A stretch of 64,000 nt of DNA from Burkholderiales bacterium (GCA_947474755.1 CANJJE010000001.1:430888-494887); one strand, 5' to 3'. Shown: positions 1-9,330, counted from the first letter of the stretch. Notes: a model not told the origin generated them from the letters alone. Made by a program: numbers and translations.

Positions 1-612
1 TGGCAGCGACGCCATCGTGACCAGGCGCGCTCCATCGCCTTCAGGCTGGGACGGAGCCGCGGCGCAAGACTGCGCATCGGTCAGGGTCGCTGCAGTGACC
101 ATGGCCTCGCGCAATGTACCGACATGGCCGATGAAGGCACCCGCGGCATCGTGCACGGGCAGTGCCCGCAGCACGCCGGTTTGTACGGTGTTGTCGGCCT
201 TGCGGTGGCTGACCCAGATATCTTCCGCTGCCTGCTGCGATTCGAGTCGCTGCCGCAAAGAGGCATGCCGGATCGGGCACTGCCTGCCGGTGTCCGGGTC
301 AATGCCGGCGAAATGCACCCAGATGTTGTCCAAACCGGTTGCGGCGCCCTGAGATGCTGCCGGCTTCGCACGGCCCACCGGTGCTTCCAGTGCCAGCAGC
401 CGGTGGCCGGCGTCCGTACGCCACTGCCAGACATCAAGCGTCCGCGCGAGCGTCGCCGCGTGAATCTGCCGCAGCCGCAACTCACGGACTTCGGACTCCG
501 ATTGCCGCAGTCGTCGCAGCAGCAAACCCATGGACATGAGACACAGAAAGACGAAGCCGATACCGAACACGACTGCGAGGATGGAAAGCGCGCCGACGGT
601 ACCAACGCTCAT
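1..612 (-). CDS. membrane-anchored sensory protein, N-terminal part (runs off the window)
   Basis: The frame is open from an ATG at 612 to base 1, giving 204 visible residues and no stop. Residues about 4-32 form one hydrophobic membrane segment (TVGALSILAVVFGIGF...). A short arginine-rich juxtamembrane stretch (LLLRRLRQSESEVRELRLRQ) follows, then a soluble region beginning LDVWQWRTD that looks like a PAS-type input domain. A GAGG lies 8 nt upstream of this ATG; an in-frame ATG at 654 would add 14 residues. The output domain is outside the window, so it could be a histidine kinase, a diguanylate cyclase or something else. It is divergent from the Hpt/GGDEF-EAL genes, which suggests but does not prove a common pathway. 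Confidence 0.6.
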   Translation of the reverse strand, partial: MSVGTVGALSILAVVFGIGFVFLCLMSMGLLLRRLRQSESEVRELRLRQIHAATLARTLDVWQWRTDAGHRLLALEAPVGRAKPAASQGAATGLDNIWVHFAGIDPDTGRQCPIRHASLRQRLESQQAAEDIWVSHRKADNTVQTGVLRALPVHDAAGAFIGHVGTLREAMVTAATLTDAQSCAAAPSQPEGDGARLVTMASLP

Positions 613-1110
613 GTCGTCGGCCTCGGCTGGCGTAACCCTGATTTCCGCAGCCATGGCGATGCCGCGTGCCCCCACTCCTGGCCAAAGGGCACCAGGTCAT
701 TCCCGTTCAGGCTCAGGCCGGTTGTCCCCCGTTTCATAGCGCCGGATTGTAGGCAGCGCAAGATCGCTCAAGCCCCGCCGAAAATGACTGCGGACGAGGT
801 TTGATGACATGACATGCGTGTATGGTGTTCCGAGTGGATTCAAGTCGTGGCGTCGGCGACCGATACCACGAGCACGGTGTTTCCCAATCCAGCAACGACG
901 GCCTGCCTGGCGCAGTTTCCATGCAAACTTACAGTCATAACCCGGTGGTTGCCGTTCTCGTGAGTCCAGGCCTGTGCGTTTCGACGCTGCTGGCGGTGGC
1001 GCATACCGGTTACCGGGGCATGGCGCCCATTTCAAAGGCGCCTTTGTCTGAGGCACACTCTGTGCTACACCAAAAATGTCTTCTCCCATGGATCTGTCGA
1101 GCGCCCTGAG
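613..1110. other. divergent intergenic region, no convincing gene
   Basis: About 500 bases lie between two divergent signalling genes. Short open frames exist on both strands, but none has codon composition or motifs that I recognise. It presumably carries promoters for both directions; I could not identify a convincing -35/-10 pair. Confidence 0.5.
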
Positions 1111-1569
1111 ATGAGTTCCGCGCCAGCGAATCGCGCCACGCCACCATCAGCGCAACCCAGGTCCGATGAAGATACGGGCCAGGGTGCTGCCTTGTCGCAA
1201 GGGTTGCTCAACACCGAAGCGATCCGCCGACTGCGCGAACTCGATCCGACAGGAGAAAGTCATTTGCTGACACGGGTGTTTCAAGCCTTCGAGACGTCGC
1301 TCAATCGACTGCTGCCGCAACTGGAGCATGCTCGCAACATGACGGATGCGGCTGGTGTGAGACTGGTCGCGCACACGCTGAAGTCGTCATCAGCAACCAT
1401 CGGTGCCGTCCAGCTATCCAAGGTGTGTGCCGAAGTCGAGGCGATGGCGCAGGAGTCGCGTCTCGATGCCGCCGCGTCGGGCATCGAGCACATCCTGTCG
1501 GAGGCACAGGCTGTGCGGGAGGCGCTGCGCAAGTTGACCGCCTCGGGCTCAGCCGCCGGTGCTGCATGA
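1111..1569 (+). CDS. Hpt-domain phosphotransfer protein
   Basis: A 152-residue soluble protein. An N-terminal disordered stretch is followed by an Hpt four-helix bundle. The phospho-accepting histidine lies in VAHTLKSSSATIGA, the standard H-x-L-K-(G/S)-(S/A) signature, followed by a second conserved helix (LSKVCAEVEAMA). Stand-alone Hpt proteins relay phosphate between a hybrid sensor kinase and a response regulator. The stop overlaps the start of the next gene (ATGA at 1566-1569). That gene encodes a REC-domain protein, so the two are probably translationally coupled and the REC domain is the natural phosphate partner. The cognate kinase is not seen intact; the truncated divergent sensor is one candidate. 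Confidence 0.9.
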   Translation: MSSAPANRATPPSAQPRSDEDTGQGAALSQGLLNTEAIRRLRELDPTGESHLLTRVFQAFETSLNRLLPQLEHARNMTDAAGVRLVAHTLKSSSATIGAVQLSKVCAEVEAMAQESRLDAAASGIEHILSEAQAVREALRKLTASGSAAGAA

Positions 1570-3821
1570 ATTCAAGTCTGCCTGTCGCCGAGGAGGCCAC
1601 GACCCAGCCCCGTGTACTGCTGGTTGACGATGACGAAGTCAATCTGTTGCTGACCTCGATTGCGCTGCGTGAGCGAGGATTTGTGATCAATGAGGCAGCC
1701 AGTGGAGAGCGTGCGCTCGAACTGCTGAGAGATTGGCAGCCTGACGTCGTCGTTCTTGACGCGTTGATGCCCGGCATGGACGGGTTCGAAACCTGTCGCC
1801 AACTGCGGCGCATCAGCACCTTCGCGTCCCTGCCGGTACTGATGCTGACCGGACTTGACGACGATGCATCGATCAACCGTGCCTACGAGGCCGGTGCCAC
1901 CGATTTTTTCGTCAAGTCCAGCCAGTGGAGCCTGCTCGATGGCCGCCTGCGCTACCTGCTGCGCTCATCGCGTACCCGGCTCGAACTGGAACTGAGTCAG
2001 TCCCGCCTGGCCCGCGCGCAGGACCTGGCGCGTATGGGAAGCTTTGAGTGGCGAGTGGGCTCGCCGGAGCCAGCCTTCTCGGCCGAAGCCCTGCGGGTCT
2101 TCCAGATCGATCCTGGCACCCCGCTGCTGTTCCGCGATCTGCTGAGGATGATGCCGAGGGAAGAGAGGCGCGGCAAACGCGCGCTGCTCAGCGAAACCCT
2201 GCAAAGCCAGGGAAATCTGACACGCGACATTCCGCTTGTGCTGCCCGATGGTCAGGTACACATCATCCACACCGAGGCGTCGCCGGAATTCAACGAGCAC
2301 GGCCAACTGGTCGGCTACGCCGGCATCGTGCAGGATGTGACGGACAGATGGAATGCCGAGCACAAGATCCGCCAGTTGGCGAATTTCGACTCGCTGACCG
2401 GCCTGCCCAACCGCAACCAGCTGATAGAACGGACCGAACGTGCACTCGACGCGGCACGCCGCATGGGCCATCAGGTCGGCGTGCTGGTGATCGACCTGGA
2501 CCGATTCAAGGTCATCAACGATACGCTGGGTCATGGCGCTGGCGATGAGTTGCTGGTCGAGGTGGCGCGTCGCTTGCGTTCTTGCGTGCGGCACTCCGAT
2601 CAGGTCACCGACAACCTGCTCGATTCGATGGGTACGCGCGCCTTCCGCACGCTGGAGGCGATGTGCCGACTCGGCGGCGACGAGTTTGTCGCGCTGCTGC
2701 CCGAGGTTATCGACGAGCACGACGCCGAGATCGTGGCCGCCCGAGTGCTTGAACAGATGCGCTCGCCCATCCATGTCGCAGGCCAGGAATGCTTCGTCAC
2801 CGCCTCCGTCGGCATCGCGCTGTTCCCCCGCGATGGCAACAGCGTTGCCGAGTTGATTCGCAACTCCGATGTGGCGATGTTTGCCGTCAAGGCGCAGGGC
2901 CGCAATGCCGCCACCGTCTACCGGCCGCAACTGGCCGGCAAGGGCCGCGAGAAGCTCGAACTCGAAAGCGCCTTGCACAAGGCCATCGAGCGCAACGAAC
3001 TGGTGCTGTACTACCAGCCGAAGATTGATGTGCGAGGCGCGCGCATGGTTGGGGTCGAGGCACTGATGCGCTGGCAGCGGGGGAGTGTGCTGGTGCCTCC
3101 CGGCGAATTCATTCCGCTGGCCGAGGAGACCGGCCTGATCCGCCCGCTCAGCGAATGGGCGATCCGTGAAGCCGCCCGCCAGGCACGGGTATGGCTCGAT
3201 GCCTTCGGTTTCACCGATTCGATCGCAGTCAACCTGCCGAGCCGAATGTTCGACCGCGGCGATCTGGTCGAGTTGATCCATGAGGCGGTCGTCTCGAATG
3301 GCGTGCCTCACCACTCTCTGGTGCTCGAGATCACCGAAAACTCGCTGATGAAGGATCTGCAAAGCGTGATCCCTTCACTGCACCGGCTCAACGAGATCGG
3401 TGTCGAAATCTCCATCGACGACTTCGGCACCGGGTACTCGTCGCTGGCCTACCTGACCACCTTGCCGATCAGCGAACTGAAGATAGATCGCGGCTTCATC
3501 CGCGACCTCGGCATGACGCCGCAGAGCTCGGCCGTCGTCACCGCGATCATCGCGCTGGCTCGGTCGCTGGGCTTGCGCGTGGTGGCCGAAGGGGTGGAGA
3601 ACCTGCGCCAGATGGAGGTTCTGCACCGACTCGGCTGTGGTGTCATGCAGGGCTTCCTGTTCAGCAAGCCCAAGCCCGCGGACGAGATTCAGGCGTGGCT
3701 CGAGGAAACCGTGCTTCCGCTGACAGCCTCGTGGGCGGGCTTTGCGAACGCCGATGTGTCCGGCGACCCATCGCGCAGCATGGCCGCACGGCCCTCCCGC
3801 ACGCCCAACAATGCCAACTGA
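1566..3821 (+). CDS. response regulator with PAS, GGDEF and EAL domains
   Basis: A 751-residue protein expected to control cyclic di-GMP in response to phosphorylation. A REC domain spans about 15-130, with acidic pocket DDD 21-23, phospho-acceptor D65 (VVVLDALMPG) and K117. A PAS domain spans about 150-262. The GGDEF domain has an intact GGDEF motif at 370-374, and the EAL domain has EAL at 498-500 and DDFGTGYSSL. Both catalytic signatures look intact, so cyclase or phosphodiesterase activity cannot be chosen from sequence. About 20 extra residues (roughly 346-366) sit between the usual helix and the GGDEF hairpin, and the usual RxxD inhibitory site is absent (RTLE there). The start is the ATG overlapping the Hpt stop; an upstream frame to 1425 overlaps the Hpt gene and looks non-coding. 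Confidence 0.92.
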   Translation: MNSSLPVAEEATTQPRVLLVDDDEVNLLLTSIALRERGFVINEAASGERALELLRDWQPDVVVLDALMPGMDGFETCRQLRRISTFASLPVLMLTGLDDDASINRAYEAGATDFFVKSSQWSLLDGRLRYLLRSSRTRLELELSQSRLARAQDLARMGSFEWRVGSPEPAFSAEALRVFQIDPGTPLLFRDLLRMMPREERRGKRALLSETLQSQGNLTRDIPLVLPDGQVHIIHTEASPEFNEHGQLVGYAGIVQDVTDRWNAEHKIRQLANFDSLTGLPNRNQLIERTERALDAARRMGHQVGVLVIDLDRFKVINDTLGHGAGDELLVEVARRLRSCVRHSDQVTDNLLDSMGTRAFRTLEAMCRLGGDEFVALLPEVIDEHDAEIVAARVLEQMRSPIHVAGQECFVTASVGIALFPRDGNSVAELIRNSDVAMFAVKAQGRNAATVYRPQLAGKGREKLELESALHKAIERNELVLYYQPKIDVRGARMVGVEALMRWQRGSVLVPPGEFIPLAEETGLIRPLSEWAIREAARQARVWLDAFGFTDSIAVNLPSRMFDRGDLVELIHEAVVSNGVPHHSLVLEITENSLMKDLQSVIPSLHRLNEIGVEISIDDFGTGYSSLAYLTTLPISELKIDRGFIRDLGMTPQSSAVVTAIIALARSLGLRVVAEGVENLRQMEVLHRLGCGVMQGFLFSKPKPADEIQAWLEETVLPLTASWAGFANADVSGDPSRSMAARPSRTPNNAN

Positions 3822-3824
3822 ACC

Positions 3825-5552
3825 ATGGGAAACATGACACCGCCGGGCAAGGGTAACCTTGCGCCGGATGGGTCCGCAGCCCCCGCCGATGCTGCTCCTG
3901 GCAACGTCGACGGCCGGTCGGCCCAGCTTGCAAAGGCGGCCTTGCGCCGATTGGCGCAGGCCAGGCTGGAGCCAACGCCCGAAAACTATGCCCGTGCCTA
4001 TCAGTCAGAGCAGGGCTCGGTCCCTGCGGCAAGCGATTCGCTGGCCACGTTGATCGAGAGCATCGTTCGCGGCATCGAGCGTGGCGGCAAGCAATGGACC
4101 CTGGCGCGCAAGAAGGACAGTCTGCAGCGCGTTCTTGGCGGTAGCCGTGGCGATGCCGACCGGCTGCAGCAGCGGCTGCGCCAACTGGTCGGAAGCTGGG
4201 ACTCAGACAGCCTTTCCGACCCGAGTGCAGTGCCTGAACCCACTGCTGTGGCGCCTGTCGTGGCGCTGCCCCGCGGTTTCAACGCTGAAGATGTCGCCGT
4301 CAATTCAGCCGCTGCCGAATCAGGCGGCGGTCCGGTGGATGAATCCCCGCGCGTCGTTGCCGCGCTTGGGCACACCGTGGCGCGTGCCCTGCCATCGAAA
4401 GACGGCAACGGCGACCTGGCTGCCGCCATCGCTCAGGCTGTCAAGCGCGTTCAAGCGCAGGGAGCGAGCGAGTCCTCGGCCAGCGAGGTCGAAGGCCTGT
4501 GTGACCGAGCTGACTGGGTCCTGCAGCATCGTGAGCATCTGTTCCAGATGATCAGTGGGCTGTGCGTCGAGTTGACCGCCAGCCTGACCGACTTGGCAGA
4601 AGACGAGAGCTGGGCGCAGGGCCAGTGCGATGCGATGCGGTTGACCATCGAAGAAGGCCTGACCGCCCGTGGCGTCAAGTCGGTCAACGAACTGCTGCGC
4701 ACCACGCGCGCCAAGCAGGCCGAGCTGCGCAGCGAGCGCGACGGCGCTCGCGAAGCGCTGAAGCAACTGATCAACCGCATGCTCAGCGAGCTTGGCGAGC
4801 TGGGCTCGCAGACCGGCCGTTTCCATGAAAGCGTGGGCCGCTATGCCGATGTGATCGAACGTGCCGACACGCTGGAAAGCCTGGCCGGCGTCGTGCGCGA
4901 AATGGTCGAGGAAAGCCGCGCGGTGCAGGGCCTTGTCGACCAGACGCAGCGCCGCCTGCACGACGAGCGCGTTCGTGCGACCGACCTGGCGCAGCGCGTC
5001 AGCGAGCTTGAAGGCGAGCTGCGCCGCCTGTCCGACGAGGTGTCCACTGATCAATTGACGCAGATCGCCAACCGGCGTGGCCTGCTGCAGGCCTTCGACC
5101 TCGAATGTTCGCGACTGCAGCGCAGCGCCGTCGGTCACTCCACCGGTGCGACCGCGCCAGGCCTGGCGATAGGCCTGCTCGACATCGACAATTTCAAGCG
5201 TCTGAATGATGACCTCGGCCACGCCGCGGGTGACGCGGCGCTGAAATCGCTGGCGGCAATGGTCGCCAAGACCCTGCGGCCGACCGACGTCGTGGCCCGC
5301 TACGGTGGCGAGGAATTCGTGGTGCTGCTGCCCGACACCCCGGTCGAAGAAGGCCAGCAGATCCTGACCCGACTGCAGCGCTCACTGACTGGCGGGCTGT
5401 TCATGCACGAGAACAAGCAGGTGTTCGTGACCTTCTCGGCCGGTGTCACGGCCTTCCGAATGGGCGAACGACTCGAGGACGTGCTGGAGCGCGCCGATGT
5501 CGCGCTCTACCAGGCCAAGCGCGCCGGCAAGAACCGCACCTTGATCGGTTAG
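3825..5552 (+). CDS. diguanylate cyclase with long helical N-terminal region
   Basis: A 575-residue protein starting 3 nt after the preceding GGDEF-EAL gene, so probably co-transcribed. Residues about 30-70 resemble an N-terminal motif seen in many betaproteobacterial diguanylate cyclases (AKAALRRLAQARLEPTPENY). A low-complexity linker and a long, mostly helical and coiled-coil region (about 220-410) follow. The C-terminal GGDEF domain has active-site GGEEF at 494-498 and an intact RxxD inhibitory site (R485-D488, five residues upstream). It should therefore make c-di-GMP with product inhibition. No membrane segment or known sensor domain is visible. An alternative ATG lies at 3834. Confidence 0.9.
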   Translation: MGNMTPPGKGNLAPDGSAAPADAAPGNVDGRSAQLAKAALRRLAQARLEPTPENYARAYQSEQGSVPAASDSLATLIESIVRGIERGGKQWTLARKKDSLQRVLGGSRGDADRLQQRLRQLVGSWDSDSLSDPSAVPEPTAVAPVVALPRGFNAEDVAVNSAAAESGGGPVDESPRVVAALGHTVARALPSKDGNGDLAAAIAQAVKRVQAQGASESSASEVEGLCDRADWVLQHREHLFQMISGLCVELTASLTDLAEDESWAQGQCDAMRLTIEEGLTARGVKSVNELLRTTRAKQAELRSERDGAREALKQLINRMLSELGELGSQTGRFHESVGRYADVIERADTLESLAGVVREMVEESRAVQGLVDQTQRRLHDERVRATDLAQRVSELEGELRRLSDEVSTDQLTQIANRRGLLQAFDLECSRLQRSAVGHSTGATAPGLAIGLLDIDNFKRLNDDLGHAAGDAALKSLAAMVAKTLRPTDVVARYGGEEFVVLLPDTPVEEGQQILTRLQRSLTGGLFMHENKQVFVTFSAGVTAFRMGERLEDVLERADVALYQAKRAGKNRTLIG

Positions 5553-5764
5553 CCTGCGGCGGCTGGTGCGTCACTCCGAGGCCTGGTTCTCCTTGGCCTT
5601 GAAGCAGCGCATTCCCAGAGTGGCGTTGACCGCGCCATACCCCAATCCAGCCATCGCCCTTTCTTCGGCGACACTTCGCACGCCGGGCGAGGCATGCATC
5701 TTGCGCCGCCTGACCATTGCTTCTTCCGTGCGCCGCATCGACAGCCAAGGACCGATTCGCCCAG

Positions 5765-6688
5765 ATGGACACCTTCATCCAGCAACTTATCAACGGGCTG
5801 GTGCTCGGCAGTGTGTATGCGCTGGTCGCTCTGGGTTACACGATGGTCTACGGGATCATCAACCTGATCAATTTCGCCCATGGTGAAGTGTTGATGGTGG
5901 GCGCGATGATCAGCTGGACAGTGGTGACCGCGCTGGCAGACAGCGGTTTGCCGGGCTGGCTGTTGATGCTGATCTCACTGGTCGCCGCGATCGCGGTGTG
6001 CACCGTGCTGAATTTCGGCATCGAGAAGATCGCCTACCGACCGCTGCGCAATGCGCCGCGCCTGGCGCCGCTGATCACCGCGATGGGCGTCAGCCTGCTG
6101 CTTCAGACGCTGGCGTTGATCATCTGGAAGCCGAACCCCAAGCCGTACCCGATCCTGCTGCCACCAGAGCCCTTCCACATCGGCGGAGCGGTCATCAACA
6201 CCACGCAGATCCTGATCCTGGTCGTCACTGCCATCACGCTGCTGGGGCTGATGTTCCTGGTCAATCGCACGAAACTGGGACGCGCCATGCGTGCCACCGC
6301 CGAGAACCCGCGCGTCGCCGCGCTGATGGGCGTCAAGCCCGACGTGATCATCTCGGCCACCTTCATCATCGGAGCGGCTCTGGCCGCGCTGGCCGGCGTG
6401 ATGTATGCGGCCAATTACGGCTCGGTACAACACAGCATGGGTTTCCTGCCTGGCCTGAAGGCCTTCACCGCCGCGGTGTTCGGTGGAATCGGCAACCTGG
6501 CTGGCGCAGTGCTCGGTGGCGTGCTGCTCGGCCTGATCGAGGCGCTGGGTGCAGGCTACATCGGTGTGCTGACCGGGGGCGTTCTGGGTAGCCAGTACCA
6601 GGACATCTTCGCCTTCATCGTGCTCATCGCAGTGTTGACGCTGCGACCGCAAGGCCTGCTGGGCGAACGGGTGGCCGACCGTGCGTGA
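5765..6688 (+). CDS. livH: branched-chain amino acid ABC transporter permease LivH
   Basis: A 307-residue polytopic inner-membrane protein, one of the two permeases of a high-affinity branched-chain amino-acid (HAAT family) importer. The N-terminus (QQLINGLVLGSVYALVALG) and the NLINFAHG motif are characteristic of LivH. The translated frame is open upstream to 5717, but family alignment supports ATG 5765 (MDTFIQQL). livM, livG and livF follow with overlapping or nearly overlapping ends, forming one operon. No periplasmic binding-protein gene lies beside it, so substrate specificity (leucine/isoleucine/valine, or urea/amide) cannot be assigned. Confidence 0.93.
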   Translation: MDTFIQQLINGLVLGSVYALVALGYTMVYGIINLINFAHGEVLMVGAMISWTVVTALADSGLPGWLLMLISLVAAIAVCTVLNFGIEKIAYRPLRNAPRLAPLITAMGVSLLLQTLALIIWKPNPKPYPILLPPEPFHIGGAVINTTQILILVVTAITLLGLMFLVNRTKLGRAMRATAENPRVAALMGVKPDVIISATFIIGAALAALAGVMYAANYGSVQHSMGFLPGLKAFTAAVFGGIGNLAGAVLGGVLLGLIEALGAGYIGVLTGGVLGSQYQDIFAFIVLIAVLTLRPQGLLGERVADRA

Positions 6689-7805
6689 AGGCTTCTGCGT
6701 GAACGAGTCGCGCTCCTCCCGTTCCAAGCTCGGCGTGTTCCTGCTGGCGGCCATCGGGCTGCTGATCCTGCCGTTGATCGCGCAGCAGTTCGGCAATGCC
6801 TGGGTTCGCATCATCGACACCGCTCTGCTCTACGTGTTGCTGGCCCTCGGACTGAATATCGTGGTTGGCTATGCCGGCCTGCTGGATCTCGGCTACGTGG
6901 CTTTTTATGCGGTCGGCGCCTACCTGTTCGCGTTGATCGCGAGCCCGCAACTGACCGACAACTTCCCGGCCATCGCGGCGATGTTCCCGAACGGCCTGCA
7001 CGCGCCGATCTGGGTAGTATTGCCCGTGGGCGCCTTGCTGGCTGGGCTGACCGGGGTGCTGCTCGGCGCGCCGACGCTGAAGCTGCGCGGTGACTATCTG
7101 GCCATCGTCACGCTGGGTTTCGGTGAAATCATCCGCGTGTTCCTGACCAACCTGGAACAGCCCTACAACATCACCAACGGCCCGCGCGGGATCGGCCAGA
7201 TTGACTCCCTTTCGCTGTTCGGCTGGGACCTGGCGAAGAAGTGGGACCTGTTCGGGCTCAGCATCCCGTCGGTCACCAACTACTACTACCTGTTCCTGAC
7301 GCTGGTCATCGTCGGCGTGGTGATCTGTTACCGGCTCGAGCGCAGCCGCATCGGTCGCGCATGGATGGCGATACGTGAAGACGAGATCGCGGCCAAGGCG
7401 ATGGGCATCAACACCCGCAACCTGAAGCTGCTGGCGTTCGGGATGGGCGCCACTTTCGGCGGCGTGGCCGGCGTGCTGTTTGCCAGCTTCCAGGGTTTTG
7501 TCTCGCCGGAGTCGTTTTCACTGCAGGAGTCGGTGCTGATCGTCGCGATGGTGGTGCTCGGTGGGCTGGGCCACATCCCTGGCGTGGTCATCGGTGCGCT
7601 GCTTCTGGCGGCGCTGCCCGAGGTGCTGCGCTATGTGGCGGGCCCGCTGCAGTCGATGACCGGCGGCCGGCTGGATGCGGCCATCCTGCGTCAACTGCTG
7701 ATTGCGCTGGCGATGATCGGGATCATGCTGGCACGCCCGCGCGGGCTGTGGCCGGCGCCGGAGCACGGACGCTCGGTGGCGCTGGGGAAGGAGGCTTCGC
7801 GATGA
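6681..7805 (+). CDS. livM: branched-chain amino acid ABC transporter permease LivM
   Basis: A 374-residue permease that pairs with LivH. Family hallmarks are the hydrophobic core ALGLNIVVGYAGLLDLGYVA, the segment LRGDYLAIVTLGFGEIIR, and the coupling-helix region SRIGRAWMAIREDEIAAKAMG that contacts the ATPases. It starts at GTG 6681, overlapping livH by 8 nt; a second GTG at 6699 is possible. Its stop overlaps the start of livG (ATGA). Length and composition are typical of betaproteobacterial LivM. Confidence 0.92.
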   Translation: MREGFCVNESRSSRSKLGVFLLAAIGLLILPLIAQQFGNAWVRIIDTALLYVLLALGLNIVVGYAGLLDLGYVAFYAVGAYLFALIASPQLTDNFPAIAAMFPNGLHAPIWVVLPVGALLAGLTGVLLGAPTLKLRGDYLAIVTLGFGEIIRVFLTNLEQPYNITNGPRGIGQIDSLSLFGWDLAKKWDLFGLSIPSVTNYYYLFLTLVIVGVVICYRLERSRIGRAWMAIREDEIAAKAMGINTRNLKLLAFGMGATFGGVAGVLFASFQGFVSPESFSLQESVLIVAMVVLGGLGHIPGVVIGALLLAALPEVLRYVAGPLQSMTGGRLDAAILRQLLIALAMIGIMLARPRGLWPAPEHGRSVALGKEASR

Positions 7806-8581
7806 GCGATGCGGTCTTGAACGTGGCCGGGGTCTCGAAGCGCTTTGGTGGTTTGCAGGCGCTGTCCGACGTCGGCATCGCGATCGAGCGCGGCATGGTC
7901 TATGGACTGATCGGACCCAACGGCGCGGGCAAGACGACCTTCTTCAACGTGATCACCGGCTTGTACACGCCCGACGCAGGCACCTTCGAGCTCGGCGGCC
8001 AGCCGTACTGGCCGAGTTCAGTGAGCCAGGTCGCGAAGGCCGGCATCGCGCGCACCTTCCAGAACATACGGCTTTTCGCCGAGATGACCGCGCTCGAGAA
8101 CGTGATGGTCGGCCGGCATGTGCGCACGCAGTCGGGTTTGCTGGGCGCGGTGTTTCGCACTGCAACGTTCAGGGCCGAGGAGGCCGCCATCGCGCAGCGT
8201 GCCCGGGAGCTGCTCGACTACGTCGGCATCGGCGCCTATGCCGATTTCAAGGCGTGCACCTTGAGTTATGGCGACCAGCGCCGGCTGGAGATCGCGCGGG
8301 CGCTGGCGACAGAGCCTCAGCTGATCGCACTCGATGAGCCCGCCGCCGGCATGAACGCGACCGAGAAACTTGTGCTGCGCGGACTGATCGACCGCATCCG
8401 CAACGACGGCCGAACCATCTTGCTGATTGAGCATGACGTCAAGCTCGTGATGGGCCTGTGCGACCGCGTGACGGTGCTCGACTACGGCAAGCCCATCGCA
8501 GTGGGCACGTCGGCCGAGGTGCAACGCGACGTCAAGGTGATCGAAGCCTATCTGGGCGTGGCGCATCAGGCTCAGGGTTGA
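7802..8581 (+). CDS. livG: branched-chain amino acid ABC transporter ATPase LivG
   Basis: A 259-residue ATP-binding subunit. Walker A is GPNGAGKTT, the signature region is TLSYGDQRRLEIARALA, and Walker B is LIALDEPAAGMN, which is the LivG-type variant of these motifs. The AAGMN after Walker B is characteristic of the family. The start codon overlaps the livM stop (ATGA at 7802-7805), and livF begins 4 nt after its stop. It powers import together with LivF and the two permeases on the cytoplasmic face of the membrane. Confidence 0.93.
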   Translation: MSDAVLNVAGVSKRFGGLQALSDVGIAIERGMVYGLIGPNGAGKTTFFNVITGLYTPDAGTFELGGQPYWPSSVSQVAKAGIARTFQNIRLFAEMTALENVMVGRHVRTQSGLLGAVFRTATFRAEEAAIAQRARELLDYVGIGAYADFKACTLSYGDQRRLEIARALATEPQLIALDEPAAGMNATEKLVLRGLIDRIRNDGRTILLIEHDVKLVMGLCDRVTVLDYGKPIAVGTSAEVQRDVKVIEAYLGVAHQAQG

Positions 8582-8585
8582 CGTC

Positions 8586-9299
8586 ATGAGCCAGCCTCTG
8601 CTCAAGGTGTCTGGATTGAAGGTGGCCTACGGTGGCATCGAGGCCGTCAAGCACGTCAGCTTCGAGGTGCGGGAGGGTGAACTGGTCAGCCTGATCGGCG
8701 CCAATGGTGCGGGCAAGACAACGACGCTGAAGGCGATCACCGGGCTGCAACCGATGTCTGCTGGCGACATCGAGTTCATGGGTACGACGATCAAGGGGCG
8801 GGGCGCATGGGATCTGGTGCGCCAGGGCCTGGTGATGGTTCCTGAAGGCCGCGGTACGTTCGCCCGGATGACGATTCACGAGAACCTGCTGATGGGAGCC
8901 TACATCCGCGACGACAAGGGCATCGACCCCGACATCGACAGGGTGTTCGCCATCTTCCCGCGACTGAAGGAGCGCCGCGACCAGCTCGCCGGCACGATGA
9001 GCGGCGGCGAGCAGCAGATGCTGGCGATGGGCCGCGCGCTGATGGCCAGGCCCAAGCTGCTGCTGCTGGACGAGCCGTCGATGGGCCTGTCACCGATCCT
9101 GGTCGACAAGATCTTCGAGGTGGTCGGTGACATCCACCGCCAGGGTGTGACAGTGCTGCTGGTCGAACAGAACGCCAGCCGCGCGCTGCAACTGGCGAGC
9201 CACGGCCACGTGATGGACTCGGGAGAGGTCACCATGAGTGGTGACGCCAAGCGACTGCTGAGCGATCCGAAGGTGAGGGCGGCCTATCTGGGTGAATAG
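8586..9299 (+). CDS. livF: branched-chain amino acid ABC transporter ATPase LivF
   Basis: A 237-residue ATP-binding subunit, last gene of the liv operon. Walker A is GANGAGKTT, the signature motif is TMSGGEQQMLAMGRALM, Walker B is LLLLDEPSMGLSP, and the switch region is VLLVEQNAS; the GLSP after Walker B is typical of LivF. The family's usual length is matched. The next gene is on the opposite strand, so the operon ends here. Confidence 0.94.
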   Translation: MSQPLLKVSGLKVAYGGIEAVKHVSFEVREGELVSLIGANGAGKTTTLKAITGLQPMSAGDIEFMGTTIKGRGAWDLVRQGLVMVPEGRGTFARMTIHENLLMGAYIRDDKGIDPDIDRVFAIFPRLKERRDQLAGTMSGGEQQMLAMGRALMARPKLLLLDEPSMGLSPILVDKIFEVVGDIHRQGVTVLLVEQNASRALQLASHGHVMDSGEVTMSGDAKRLLSDPKVRAAYLGE

Positions 9300-9330
9300 C
9301 CAGGGCCGGTCCACTCCGGCGCGCTGTGTC

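Noticed and set aside
697..1089. 130-codon minus-strand frame in the first intergenic region
   Set aside because: Composition does not resemble a protein, there is no ribosome-binding site, and it overlaps the upstream region of the sensor gene.
1965..3362. 465-codon open frame on the minus strand
   Set aside because: It lies entirely antisense to the GGDEF-EAL gene, has no recognisable motif and is a by-product of GC-rich third positions.
4320..5222. 300-codon minus-strand frame opposite the diguanylate cyclase
   Set aside because: Antisense of a well-supported gene, with no domains.
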